Assembly (NCBI GenBank): GCA_942490945.1
Contig: CALNYZ010000044.1
Span: 868,001 to 932,000 of the forward strand
DNA length: 64,000 nt
From: CALNYZ01 sp942490945
GTDB lineage: Bacteria > Pseudomonadota > Gammaproteobacteria > UBA6429 > Thiohalophilaceae
Reading direction: 5' to 3'
How positions within the stretch are numbered: the stretch's first letter is position 1; every line of letters starts with the position of its first letter. The notes beneath the pieces were generated by a model that saw only the letters and a program-made list of their open reading frames with translations, was not told the DNA's origin and ran no database searches. Shown here piece after piece: positions 53,172 to 62,095 of this stretch. The position numbers were made by a program, and so were the translations under genes.

Positions 53172-53945
53172 TCAAAAGGTGGACAATTCCTTGAAACGCG
53201 ACCGACACAAAGGATTCTTGGAAGTTTCCATGATCATGGATTCGTTGACCTGAAAATTTGGGATCGCGATCTTTTTGTAATAGTGGGAAAATGCCGCCCA
53301 CAGTGTCGGCAGGTCATGACATTCGTTGCAGATGGAAAGAATTCCGGCCATTTTGGCAACCAACGGGCCTTCGGCCCCGGGAAACAGCACAAACAACTGC
53401 ATGGCCAAATCGTACAGCATCTGGTTGAGTTCCCCCAGGGCTTTCCTGAGGTGGGGGAATTTATTGACGTTGTTCTTGGGGCCTTCCAGCCTGTGCGCGG
53501 CGGCAAGTTCGGATTTGATCAGGCCGATCCGTGGCGTTATTTCATTCCAGATATTCTGGTTGGCCAACCGGTCGGTAAACCTAGAGCGGGCCTGCCTGTC
53601 CGAAAAAATTTTTTCAAAACTGGCGAGGATGATCTGACCTTCCCGGAGACGGTCGTTGTAGGTCTGGCGGATTTTCTGTTCGATTTCCTTGTCAAATCCC
53701 TGCATGCGTTTGAAAAATTCGTTGCGGTCTTCCAGTTCATCGTCCTGCAGTTTTTGTACAGACAGATTCAGTTCCTCAAGCAATTCATTTTTCATTTTTG
53801 GCGGGTACCAGAAATCAATTTCCCGGAGGATGATGTTGACCCGGTTTAAAATTTCGCGGCCGAACACTTTTTCATGATGCGGGGTGATGGCCACCCCCAG
53901 GCCGGATTTCTCCCCGGTATCCACCACGATATTGAAGTCAACCAC
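53172..53945 (-). CDS. Unknown cytoplasmic protein, downstream partner of the 53998-55050 gene
   Basis: A 257-aa largely helical protein with no membrane segment. It contains a helix-rich region (about 45-110, LLEELNLSVQKLQDDELEDR) and a C-terminal Cys cluster (LSICNECHDL and KNPLCRSRF). The listed start is GTG 53945. The frame stays open for 19 more codons to an ATT at 54002-54000 that overlaps the TAA of the upstream gene. Those codons read as plausible protein (KNQTLSFEQLESIFGKL), so the true start may be earlier and non-canonical. Function unknown; co-translation with the upstream gene is likely. Confidence 0.72.
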   Translation of the reverse strand: MVDFNIVVDTGEKSGLGVAITPHHEKVFGREILNRVNIILREIDFWYPPKMKNELLEELNLSVQKLQDDELEDRNEFFKRMQGFDKEIEQKIRQTYNDRLREGQIILASFEKIFSDRQARSRFTDRLANQNIWNEITPRIGLIKSELAAAHRLEGPKNNVNKFPHLRKALGELNQMLYDLAMQLFVLFPGAEGPLVAKMAGILSICNECHDLPTLWAAFSHYYKKIAIPNFQVNESMIMETSKNPLCRSRFKELSTF

Positions 53946-53997
53946 TGCCAGTTTTCCAAAAATGGATTCCAGTTGCTCGAAGGACAGGGTCTGGTTT

Positions 53998-55050
53998 TTA
54001 ATCCCCCTGCATGACCCGGTCCTTGATCAGGTGATACCGCTTGGCATCGCGGCTTTCCTGGTATTGCTGGTCCAGTTTCTGCAGGGTTTCTGCAAGGGTC
54101 GCCTGATCATAGAGCACCAGTTTTTTACGGAACAGGTTGAACTGCTGAAGAAGGGGTTTGACCCGTTTCATTTCTTCCGTAAAGGAGAATTTTCGCGCTG
54201 TTTGTTGATAAAACTGTTCCAGAAACTCAGCGCCGTAAAAAATATCTCCCATGCGCACTATGGGACGGGAATGGCTTCGAATCTGCTCCAGGAAGTAGCT
54301 GAAATTCCCCTCCAGCTTCCATTCCTTTAAAAGGGATTCCATCGCCTTGCAGATTTCGTAGTAACAGGTGTTGATGTCCCGGTAGGTTTCGAAGGAGTGA
54401 TCGTAAAACTGATACGGGGAGTACACATTGCCCCGCGTTCTGAGTTCCCGGTACCCGGCCTTCCCTTCCGTGCCGTGCAAAAATTCATGGATGGAAATAT
54501 TGTGGTTTTCCAGGTCCGACACCAGCGCCTCGATTTCCGGCATGACGGTGTTCTGGGCGTTGAGGGGATCGCCGTAATATTTTTCCAAAAAAACCATTTC
54601 GTTGCGTATCTGGGGGATCACCCAATCAAACGCTTCCCGGCACAGTTCGACCGCTTTCACCACCTCCTGCTTGTGAAGGTCGAGATTGCATTCGTCATGC
54701 TCCCGGGCCAGGGTTTCGATGCTTTTTTTTAACTGGAACAGAATGGAATCAATTTCAACAAGCAGGGAGAGCCGTTGAGGCGGCGAGGGTGGGGTTTGCG
54801 CCGCCGGTTCCACAATCTTCAAGATGTGGGGAACCTTGTTTCTAAGAGTTTCCAGGGTATCGACAACCCGCGCGCGTTCTTCCTCCGGAGTGTTTCCGTT
54901 GGGTTCCAGTTGGTCCGACTTCCGGATTTTGTCTTCCAGAAGGGTCACCTGGGTGACCAGAAGGTCGATGTTCTCGCGCAGAGACGCTAGTTGTTGGATG
55001 CCAATCATTTTAATGGTTTGGCTGGAATGCATAAAATGAAAACGCTTCAC
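53998..55050 (-). CDS. Unknown cytoplasmic helical protein (about 350 aa)
   Basis: A 350-aa protein, mostly helical, with an N-terminal coiled coil (about 20-50, LRENIDLLVTQVTLLEDKI), a Pro-rich link (AAQTPPSPPQR) and a conserved-looking middle (SIHEFLHGTEGKAGYREL, PYQFYDHSFETYRDI). No catalytic motif or membrane segment is recognised. The start could be GTG 55050, ATG 55032 or ATG 55008; the last begins where the coiled coil starts. The next gene begins at or around its stop, so the two form a tandem unknown pair. Confidence 0.72.
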   Translation of the reverse strand: MKRFHFMHSSQTIKMIGIQQLASLRENIDLLVTQVTLLEDKIRKSDQLEPNGNTPEEERARVVDTLETLRNKVPHILKIVEPAAQTPPSPPQRLSLLVEIDSILFQLKKSIETLAREHDECNLDLHKQEVVKAVELCREAFDWVIPQIRNEMVFLEKYYGDPLNAQNTVMPEIEALVSDLENHNISIHEFLHGTEGKAGYRELRTRGNVYSPYQFYDHSFETYRDINTCYYEICKAMESLLKEWKLEGNFSYFLEQIRSHSRPIVRMGDIFYGAEFLEQFYQQTARKFSFTEEMKRVKPLLQQFNLFRKKLVLYDQATLAETLQKLDQQYQESRDAKRYHLIKDRVMQGD

Positions 55051-55333
55051 CCCAGCGGGAGCGGAGAGAGAACCCCGCCGGAAATGATTTAATTTTAAGT
55101 TAGTGTAGCTTATTCAGGGATTTATGGAAGAAAAAATCGTGAAAACGGCCCTTCTTTTCAAAATGATTCGGTGTTTTGAATACCTGCCGAACTTGAAAGC
55201 TCCTTCCCTTCCCCACCTGAAAGAATGCGTTTCAATCTCGCTCTAGAGTTTTACCGGGGAAAGTATTAGGCTGTTGGGAAGAAACCAAAGGCCAATAATG
55301 GCGGGAAAAATTACCGGAAGGAATTACATTTTT

Positions 55334-56785
55334 ATGAAGGAACGCCTGGGGATATTGAAATGGATTGTTGGCTGTTTACTGGGAGCGCTTTTGTGTGCTC
55401 CGGAAAGCTTGTTGAGCCAGGATAGCACCTCGGGGAAAGCACCCACTACAAATCTGGTGGCTCCCGCTCTGCCCGCGGGTTCTCCCGATACAAAGCCGAA
55501 GAAGGAAATCGATAAGGAAATCGTAAAAGCCCTGGAGGCTAAAAAGGCACAAACCCACGAGGCGCTTAAAAGCAAACAGGAGGACATAGAAAAAGCCCGG
55601 CAGGAGGCCGACAAGGCGATTCAGGAAAAGCTGTTGCTGGAAAAACAAACCCCGCTGACTCAAAAGGAAATCCAGGTCAAGCGCGGGGAGATCAGGACCC
55701 TGGAAAAGGAGTTGGCGCTTTCGCCCAATCTGGAAATAAAAAAAAGATTGAAGGCGTTGCGGGAGGAAGCTTCAAAAGCCGAACAACAGCTTCAAGTGAA
55801 CCAGAAAAAACTGTCCACCGCCGAAGCCAATGTGGAACTGGCCCAGGGGCGTATTTCCTACAATCAACAGGCGATCGAGGACCTGCAGAAGGAACTGGGG
55901 GATTTAAAGAGGGAAAAGGCGGCCAGGAGGGGCTGGGTCGACAAGTCGATTGATTCTGCATTGATTTTTCTGGTAGGGATCGTCTTGTGGAAAATAAAGA
56001 AATACGCTATCCGGAAATTTGAAGGGGCCATCACCGACAAAGACGCCATCCGCGAAAGTGAGGTCGTGTTACGCCTCAAAACCATGACCGCCATTTTCCA
56101 ATGGTTGCTTTCCATCATTATCATTGGGATCGTGGCCTACATGATTCTCGAAGAGTTCGGCCTGAACATGACCCCCTTGCTCGCCGGGGTGGGGATTGTC
56201 GGCCTGGCTTTCGGCTTCGGAGGGCAATACCTGATTCGAGATATTATCAACGGGATTTTCATCCTGATTGAGAATCAATACAATATCAACGATGTCATCA
56301 AGATTGGGGACATTGGCGGATTGGTCGAAGGGGTGAACCTCCGTTACACCCGCCTGCGTGATGTGGAAGGCCGTGTTATTTACATCCCCAACGGGGAAAT
56401 CAAGGTTGTCATCAATTTCACCAAGGAATTTTCCCAGGCTGTCCTCGATATTGGCGTGGCTTATAAGGAAAATGTCGACAAGGTGATGGACGTCATGCGC
56501 CAGGTGGGTGCGGAAATGCGCCAGGATGATTATTTCCGGAAAATTATCCTGGAGGACCTGGAAATGCTGGGGGTCGATGCCCTTGCGGATTCCCAGGTGA
56601 CGATCCGTTGCCGGATCAAGACCAAGCCGATCAAGCAGTGGGAGGTCGCCCGCGAATTTCGTCGCCGCATCAAAAACCGATTTGACGAACTCGGCATCGA
56701 GATTCCATTTCCGCATCGTACCCTTTACACGGGTACCGGTCCGGAGAACGACTGGCTGAAAAAGCTGGCGCAGGAGAGAGGTTGA
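55334..56785 (+). CDS. Mechanosensitive channel of the MscS family with coiled-coil extension
   Basis: A 483-aa inner-membrane channel. A signal peptide (about 5-28) is followed by a long periplasmic coiled coil (about 55-205), then three membrane helices. TM3, GLNMTPLLAGVGIVGLAFGFGGQYLIRDIINGIFILIE read in parts, carries the Gly/Ala pattern AGVGIVGLAFGFGGQ, and the cytoplasmic MscS beta domain follows with VEGVNLRYTRLRD. It should release solutes on hypo-osmotic shock. The coiled coil resembles that of larger MscK-like channels but is shorter. ATG at 55334 is chosen; 55274 would place 20 residues before the signal. Confidence 0.9.
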   Translation: MKERLGILKWIVGCLLGALLCAPESLLSQDSTSGKAPTTNLVAPALPAGSPDTKPKKEIDKEIVKALEAKKAQTHEALKSKQEDIEKARQEADKAIQEKLLLEKQTPLTQKEIQVKRGEIRTLEKELALSPNLEIKKRLKALREEASKAEQQLQVNQKKLSTAEANVELAQGRISYNQQAIEDLQKELGDLKREKAARRGWVDKSIDSALIFLVGIVLWKIKKYAIRKFEGAITDKDAIRESEVVLRLKTMTAIFQWLLSIIIIGIVAYMILEEFGLNMTPLLAGVGIVGLAFGFGGQYLIRDIINGIFILIENQYNINDVIKIGDIGGLVEGVNLRYTRLRDVEGRVIYIPNGEIKVVINFTKEFSQAVLDIGVAYKENVDKVMDVMRQVGAEMRQDDYFRKIILEDLEMLGVDALADSQVTIRCRIKTKPIKQWEVAREFRRRIKNRFDELGIEIPFPHRTLYTGTGPENDWLKKLAQERG

Positions 56786-56836
56786 AGGAGAAGCCGCTGG
56801 GCGTCCTGGAGGGGAGTGTTGACGGATCTCACCCGG

Positions 56837-57631
56837 TCAATCCTGGCAGTCGAGAATTTCCCCTGAAACCGTTTCCGATTCGCCAGTTTCAGTCGCGCTG
56901 TCCCAGTTTACCTTGAGGTTTTCAGGAAGGCGGGTGGCCTTGTTGAGCAAGGCTTTTGCCACCTGCGCACAACACAGGCCGCTCACGTTGTCCAGGCAGG
57001 CTCCACTCAGGTCGGTGTTGCCGAAGCTGGCATCGGTGAGAATTGCGGAATCCAGGTCTGCATTTTTCAGGTTGGCGTTTTCCAGAGCCACGCCCGTCAG
57101 ATCGGCGTGTCCCAGGTCCGCTCCGGCGAGGTTTGCCTCCTGCAAATTGGCGCCGGCCAGTTTGGCGTACCTCAGGTCCGCCCCTTCCAGGTTGGCCCCA
57201 TACAATTGCGCTTCCCGCAGGTCGGAGGCTTTTATGTCCGCGCCCTTCAGGGAGGCATCGACCAGATACGCTTTGGTCATGTAAATTCCGGTCTGGTCCG
57301 TGTGGTCCATTTGAGCCCGATGCAGAATGCTTTCGCGGAAGTCCGCTCCTTCCAGGGTGGAGTTTTCGAAGCACGCATCCGTCAGGTCCGACCCGCTGGC
57401 ATTGACCTCGGTCAGGTCCGCCCCCGTGAAATCGGCTTCCGTGATGTCGGACTGGCGCAAACGTGCCCGGCACAAGGTCGCATTTTTAAAAGACGTTCCG
57501 CGAAGCGCCGTCCCGGTGAGGTCCGCTTCCACCAGATTTCCCTCGCTCAGGTCCATCCCGGACAAATCGAGATTCGTGAGGTCTTTCCCCGACAATTTGT
57601 TTTTGGATGCCACCACCTGCTCTGGGTTCAT
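56837..57631 (-). CDS. Pentapeptide-repeat protein
   Basis: A 264-aa protein built from about 38 tandem A(D/N)LxX repeats (about 15-215), for example NLDLSGMDLSEGNLVEADL and ADLRYAKLAGANLQEANL, which fold as a right-handed quadrilateral beta-helix. A C-terminal tail (LCCAQVAKALLNKATRLP, then an acidic EILDCQD) lies outside the repeats. Roles in this superfamily vary, including DNA mimicry of gyrase inhibitors; nothing here points to one. ATG 57631 with GAGGAG upstream is preferred over 57661. Confidence 0.9.
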   Translation of the reverse strand: MNPEQVVASKNKLSGKDLTNLDLSGMDLSEGNLVEADLTGTALRGTSFKNATLCRARLRQSDITEADFTGADLTEVNASGSDLTDACFENSTLEGADFRESILHRAQMDHTDQTGIYMTKAYLVDASLKGADIKASDLREAQLYGANLEGADLRYAKLAGANLQEANLAGADLGHADLTGVALENANLKNADLDSAILTDASFGNTDLSGACLDNVSGLCCAQVAKALLNKATRLPENLKVNWDSATETGESETVSGEILDCQD

Positions 57632-57898
57632 GGACAATAAGACTCCTCGAAAATGAAGCAAATCTAGGACAGGTCGGCTGGATTGTCAATTTCCCGGCTG
57701 GCCCAGCGTCAAAACTTGCTTCGATCGGCAAAAATGTTCGAGGGATTGTCGCCTCCACGGCCCGGCCCGCCCCCTCCCGAAATCATATAACCCCTTTTAA
57801 TTTATAGGTTTATGTTTATTTGTGGGTGGGGCGGTGTTTTGGTACAGTCCTTGCTTTTTATTTTGTGAAAGAAAATGAATTTTATCCAGGAGCGTCTC

Positions 57899-58054
57899 AT
57901 GAAAAACCCGAAGCAGAAACCCAATTCAAAAAAGAAGGACCAGGGCCGCGAATGCCAGCCGGAACTGTGCCCCAGTGCCCAGCGTGAACTGTATCTGGAG
58001 CATCTTATGGACATGACACTTGGGGTGTTGGACCGTGGGCTCCGGAAAAACTGA
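57899..58054 (+). CDS. Small basic/Cys protein (51 aa)
   Basis: A 51-residue protein: a Lys-rich N-terminus (MKNPKQKPNSKKKDQGR), a pair of Cys in CQPELC, and a helix ending LGVLDRGLRKN. AGGAG lies six bases before the ATG. One base separates its stop from the next gene's ATG, indicating a two-gene unit. Function unknown. Confidence 0.72.
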   Translation: MKNPKQKPNSKKKDQGRECQPELCPSAQRELYLEHLMDMTLGVLDRGLRKN

Positions 58055-58055
58055 A

Positions 58056-58241
58056 ATGAAAACCCATGTCTCCGGCGATCTCCCCCATCCTCGCCCTGGT
58101 GGCCGGTCAGGACCGCCCACCACTTTGAACACCCGGCCAGGTGAATTGAGCGCAGGGAATACCCGCCGCAACCGCGACCTGGAAAAACAGTTGCGGATAG
58201 CTGTGGCCCGCGCCATAGAAGAAACATTTGGGCGAGACTGA
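58056..58241 (+). CDS. Small protein (61 aa) coupled to the preceding gene
   Basis: A 61-residue protein with a Pro/Gly-rich disordered first half (PHPRPGGRSGPPTT) and a helical second half (DLEKQLRIAVARAIEETFG). It starts one base after the stop of the 51-aa gene, so translation is coupled. No domain is recognised. Confidence 0.6.
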   Translation: MKTHVSGDLPHPRPGGRSGPPTTLNTRPGELSAGNTRRNRDLEKQLRIAVARAIEETFGRD

Positions 58242-58361
58242 CCCTCCTCCCGCTTCATCCTGCTCTGACAAAAATCCCCGGCTGGTCCTCACGCCGCATC
58301 TGTGTTAAATGAAAGGTGCTGTGCCTATTGCATCCTTCTGCAATGTTGTGTGCTGAGGACC

Positions 58362-59249
58362 ATGAATCGACGACATCTGTTTTGTTTTGGGTTGGGGTAC
58401 ACCGGCAAGGCTTTGGGCGATGCCCTGTTGCAATCGGGCTGGCGTGTTTCCGGAACCTGTCGCACCCCCGGCAAAAAAGAAACCCTGATAAAAGCGGGGT
58501 ATGAGACCTTCCTGTTTGAAAACGCTGAATTCGATCCGGGCCTTGTTGGCGCGTTGGCAGACGCCGATTGCGTCCTGTCGACCATTCCCCCTTCCGCGGA
58601 TGGCGACCCGGTGCTGAGTCGTTTTCATGACGCTCTGGTTTCCGGGAACTCCCGTTCCTGGGTGGGGTACCTTTCCACCACCGGGGTGTATGGCAACCGG
58701 GACGGGGCGATTGTCGATGAAGACAGTCCGACGCAACCGGACAGCGAACGCGGCCAGCGCCGGGTAGAGGCCGAGGCCCGGTGGATGGAACTGCTCACGG
58801 AATATCATCTGCCGGTTCATCTGTTCCGACTGGCGGCAATATACGGTCCCGGAAGAAACGCGTTGGCGCGGGCGCTTTCAGGAAAGGCCAAACGAATTGA
58901 CAAGCCGGGGCTGGTGTTTTCCCGCATTCATATCGAAGATGTGGTGCAGGTCCTGCGGGCGTCGGTGGACCGGGGCCATCCGGGGCGGGCTTATAACCTG
59001 GCGGACGATGAACCTGCGGCGCCGGAAGAGGTGGTCCGCTTTGCCTGTGACCTGCTGAAAATGGAACCGCCGCCCCTCCAGGCGTTGAGCGAAGCGGGCT
59101 TGTCGCCATTGGGATTCAGTTTTTATCAGGACAACAAGCGGGTGGCCAATGAACGCATTAAATCGGAACTGAGGGTTTCCCTTCGATTCCCCGACTACCG
59201 CGTCGGCTTGACGCACCTGCTCGCCACCCTCGACCCACCCCAAGCCTGA
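58362..59249 (+). CDS. NAD(P)-dependent epimerase/dehydratase-like protein (YeeZ type)
   Basis: A 295-aa Rossmann-fold protein of the extended SDR group. NAD-binding GLGYTGKALG near the N-terminus, a substrate-side STTGVYGNRDG and the binding region RLAAIYGPGRN match the YeeZ/SdhL-like branch, which lacks the full YxxxK dyad and is often non-catalytic or of unknown activity. ATG 58362 is chosen because the 20 residues from 58302 are Cys-rich and unlike coding sequence. Confidence 0.82.
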   Translation: MNRRHLFCFGLGYTGKALGDALLQSGWRVSGTCRTPGKKETLIKAGYETFLFENAEFDPGLVGALADADCVLSTIPPSADGDPVLSRFHDALVSGNSRSWVGYLSTTGVYGNRDGAIVDEDSPTQPDSERGQRRVEAEARWMELLTEYHLPVHLFRLAAIYGPGRNALARALSGKAKRIDKPGLVFSRIHIEDVVQVLRASVDRGHPGRAYNLADDEPAAPEEVVRFACDLLKMEPPPLQALSEAGLSPLGFSFYQDNKRVANERIKSELRVSLRFPDYRVGLTHLLATLDPPQA

Positions 59250-59259
59250 ACCCTTAGGC

Positions 59260-59451
59260 TCAATCCTTCCATGGAAGGGCCGCGATCATATTCCAGATGA
59301 AGGACGCCACAATCAACGCCAGCGCGATCACCGCCGCGTAAACGCTGATGACGTCTTTTTTTTGCTTCGGCGTGAGGGACTCGGGGTCTTCCCGATCCGG
59401 TTTTTCCTGGGACACGGCGTTCTGTTCCTTTTTGCGTATGGATCGTTCCAT
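59260..59451 (-). CDS. Small single-span membrane protein (63 aa)
   Basis: A 63-residue protein: a charged soluble part (about 1-33, with DREDPESLTPKQKKD) and one C-terminal membrane helix (about 36-58, ISVYAAVIALALIVASFIW). The ATG lies about 80 bp from the divergent phosphatase start at 59530. Function unknown; conservation would settle whether it is real. Confidence 0.65.
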   Translation of the reverse strand: MERSIRKKEQNAVSQEKPDREDPESLTPKQKKDVISVYAAVIALALIVASFIWNMIAALPWKD

Positions 59452-59529
59452 TCAGGGACTCTGTTACAATATAATACTGGAATTCCGCATGGGAGCCTAA
59501 CTCCCCAGATATTTTTTAAAGGGACCCCT

Positions 59530-62085
59530 ATGACACAGGCCTTCACTCCCTGGTACGATCCGGTTTTGGTCGTCCTGTCCTACGTGATCGCGGTCGTCGC
59601 CGCGTTTGTCGCGCTCTCCCTGATGGTGAAATACCGTCAATGCCCGGAAGAAGGGCGTTGCCGACGATTGATTCTGGCCGCGAGCGTGAGCATGGGCGGT
59701 GGTATCTGGTCGATGCATTTCATCGGCATGCTGGCCATGCACCTGCCGCTGGAAGTGACCTATCGCCTGGGGCCGACGGTGCTTTCACTGTTACTCGCCA
59801 TCGGCGTGACCTACCACGCCTTCCGCAGGATTGTGCAGGACGGGGTGTGCGGATTGATTCTCACCCAGTCCGGTTTCATGATGGGCGCAGGGATTTTCCT
59901 TATGCATTACGTGGGAATCTTTGCGATGGAATTCACTGGCACCATCCACTGGCATTTTCCGCTGGTGTTTGCCTCCGGTGTCATCGCGGTGGCCGCCGCC
60001 ATCACGGCGCTCTGGATATTTCTGAACATCGGGATTGGCAATGCCACGCGGGACATCGCCCTCCGTTGTGTCGCCGCCCTGGTGCTGGGGCTGGCTGTCT
60101 GTGGCATGCATTACACGGGGATGGAGGCTTCGCTGTTCGTCCCCCTGGACCACATCCCCTTCCAGGGAAGGTTCACTTTAGAGTCCAATCTCCTGGCCTA
60201 CTCCACCGTCGTCATGACGGTCATGATTCTCATTCTGGCGGTGGTCACCTCAAGCCGCGTGGAAAATATGGGAAGCCGGCAACGGCTGGCCGTCCTGATC
60301 CTGATCATGTCCGGTGTCGTGGTCACTGTGGGCATTTTTTCCATCTATTTTCTTTATCAGACGGGTTTCAAGCAACAACGACAAAGGATGGTGGAGATGG
60401 CCCAGAGCCAGGCGCGGCTGGTCGAGGCGGTGGCCCGGTTCGACAAGCGATATTCGAATAACGACGTTTCCGGGGGAGCGTTCTCCGCCACTCTGGGGCA
60501 ACTGCGCGATGCGCATGCGAATTTTGAGGGCTTTGGGAAGACCGGGGAATTCATCATTGCAAAAATGGAAAACGGGGCCATCCAGTTTCTGCTGAACCAG
60601 CGCTTCAAGAGGCGGGGCGGTCGCCTTCCACAAAGACTGGAGGACTGGAAGGGAACCGCAGTGAAGCGCGCCCTGGATGGAAGGTCCGGTGTCATGATGG
60701 GGCAGGATTATCGCGGGGTCCAGGTGCTGGCCGCCTTTGAGCCCCTTCCCGAACTGGGTCTGGGGTTGGTGGTGAAAATGGACATGAAGGAAATCCGGGA
60801 ACCCTATATCAAGGCGGCTTTGCTCACCACGGGCCTTGGGGCCGTGGCCATTTTTCTCGGCTCCTGGTTGTTTCTGGGGATCAGCAATCCACTGATCCGA
60901 AAGCTGGAAAATGAGATCATCAAAAGGAAATCCGCCCAGGCGGACCTGGCCAAGAGCAAGGAGGACTTGTCCCAGGCGCAGGAAGTGGCGCGGATGGGCA
61001 ACTGGATCTGGGAAGTCAAAACTGATGAAGTGCGCTGGTCGGATCAAACCTATCGTATTCTCGGTTTCACTCCCGGCCAGTTCAAAAACCCGGTGGGGCA
61101 GTTTGAGAAAGCCGTCCATCCCGCCGACTGGGAGGCGGTGGACCGCACTCTTGAACAATGCATCGCTACCGGTCAACCGCTGGAGATGGAGCACCGCATT
61201 GTCTGGCCGGACGGGACCATACGCTATGTGCTGGGAAAAGCCGAAGTGGTTCTCGACGATCAGGGAACAGTGGTGCGCCTGGTGGGTACGGTGCAGGACA
61301 TCACCGAACGCAAAGTCATTCAGGAAGAGGTCCAGCGCCTGACGCTGGAAAAAGAAAAAATAGAAAACGAACTGGAGGTGGCCAAGCTGGTCCAGGAAGG
61401 GTTCCTGCCTGAAAAGCCTCCGTCTCCGCCGGGGATCCTGTTTGCCGCCCAGAGCGTGCCGGCTAAATTTGTCGGCGGGGATTTTTATGATTTCATCGAC
61501 CTGGGGGAGGAGCGCCTTGGCGTGGTGCTGGGAGACGTCTCCGGCAAGGGGGTGTCGGCCGCGTTGTTCATGGCGCAATTGCTGAGTGACCTGCGCAACG
61601 TTTCCCAGTTGGAGACGGATCCGGCAAAAATCCTGTCCAAGGTGAACGATATTCAGTGTCGGCGCTCCCGGCGCGGCATGTTCGCCACGGCCATTTACCT
61701 GATGCTGGAACTGAAGAAAAATCGAATCAGTGCGGCCAATGCGGGCCATCCGCCGGTTCTGGTACGACCCGGAAAGGGTGGGGGGCTCCGCCGCGAGGCC
61801 CGGGAAGGGGGCATTCCGCTGGGCATCATGCCGTCAACGGATTATCATCGCATGGACTTTCAACTGGAGCACGGAGACCAGGTCCTGCTTTTTACAGACG
61901 GCGCGAACGAAGCTATCAATCCCGAACGCGAGGTCTTTGGCCTGGAACGGCTGGAAAGTATTTTTGAATCACACAGCGGGACACCGGAAGAACTGATCAT
62001 CAAGATCCAAAACGCCATTGTGCGCTTCCGTCATCCGCAGGACCCGTCGGATGACCTCACCCTGCTTTCCTTTAAAATTCTGTAG
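59530..62085 (+). CDS. MHYT - extracytoplasmic sensor - PAS - PP2C (SpoIIE/RsbU) phosphatase
   Basis: An 851-aa inner-membrane signalling phosphatase. Residues about 10-245 form a seven-helix MHYT sensor with motifs SMHFIGM (61-67), LMHYVGI (124-130) and GMHYTGM (192-198), thought to bind a metal or gas. A second membrane pair (about 252-276 and 430-452) encloses a sensing domain (297-430) homologous to that of the kinase at 1617. A PAS domain (about 485-595), a linker coiled coil, and a SpoIIE-type PP2C domain follow, with metal ligands D651 in GGDFYD and D669 in GDVSGKG. The output would be dephosphorylation of a serine-phosphorylated partner, probably an anti-sigma antagonist. ATG 59530 has AAAGGG upstream and begins at the first helix. 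Confidence 0.9.
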   Translation: MTQAFTPWYDPVLVVLSYVIAVVAAFVALSLMVKYRQCPEEGRCRRLILAASVSMGGGIWSMHFIGMLAMHLPLEVTYRLGPTVLSLLLAIGVTYHAFRRIVQDGVCGLILTQSGFMMGAGIFLMHYVGIFAMEFTGTIHWHFPLVFASGVIAVAAAITALWIFLNIGIGNATRDIALRCVAALVLGLAVCGMHYTGMEASLFVPLDHIPFQGRFTLESNLLAYSTVVMTVMILILAVVTSSRVENMGSRQRLAVLILIMSGVVVTVGIFSIYFLYQTGFKQQRQRMVEMAQSQARLVEAVARFDKRYSNNDVSGGAFSATLGQLRDAHANFEGFGKTGEFIIAKMENGAIQFLLNQRFKRRGGRLPQRLEDWKGTAVKRALDGRSGVMMGQDYRGVQVLAAFEPLPELGLGLVVKMDMKEIREPYIKAALLTTGLGAVAIFLGSWLFLGISNPLIRKLENEIIKRKSAQADLAKSKEDLSQAQEVARMGNWIWEVKTDEVRWSDQTYRILGFTPGQFKNPVGQFEKAVHPADWEAVDRTLEQCIATGQPLEMEHRIVWPDGTIRYVLGKAEVVLDDQGTVVRLVGTVQDITERKVIQEEVQRLTLEKEKIENELEVAKLVQEGFLPEKPPSPPGILFAAQSVPAKFVGGDFYDFIDLGEERLGVVLGDVSGKGVSAALFMAQLLSDLRNVSQLETDPAKILSKVNDIQCRRSRRGMFATAIYLMLELKKNRISAANAGHPPVLVRPGKGGGLRREAREGGIPLGIMPSTDYHRMDFQLEHGDQVLLFTDGANEAINPEREVFGLERLESIFESHSGTPEELIIKIQNAIVRFRHPQDPSDDLTLLSFKIL

Positions 62086-62095
62086 CCAACCGGAT

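Noticed and set aside
60250..61749. Leftward open frame of about 500 codons inside the phosphatase gene
   Set aside because: Antisense to MHYT/PAS/PP2C coding sequence and without recognisable domains or a ribosome site.
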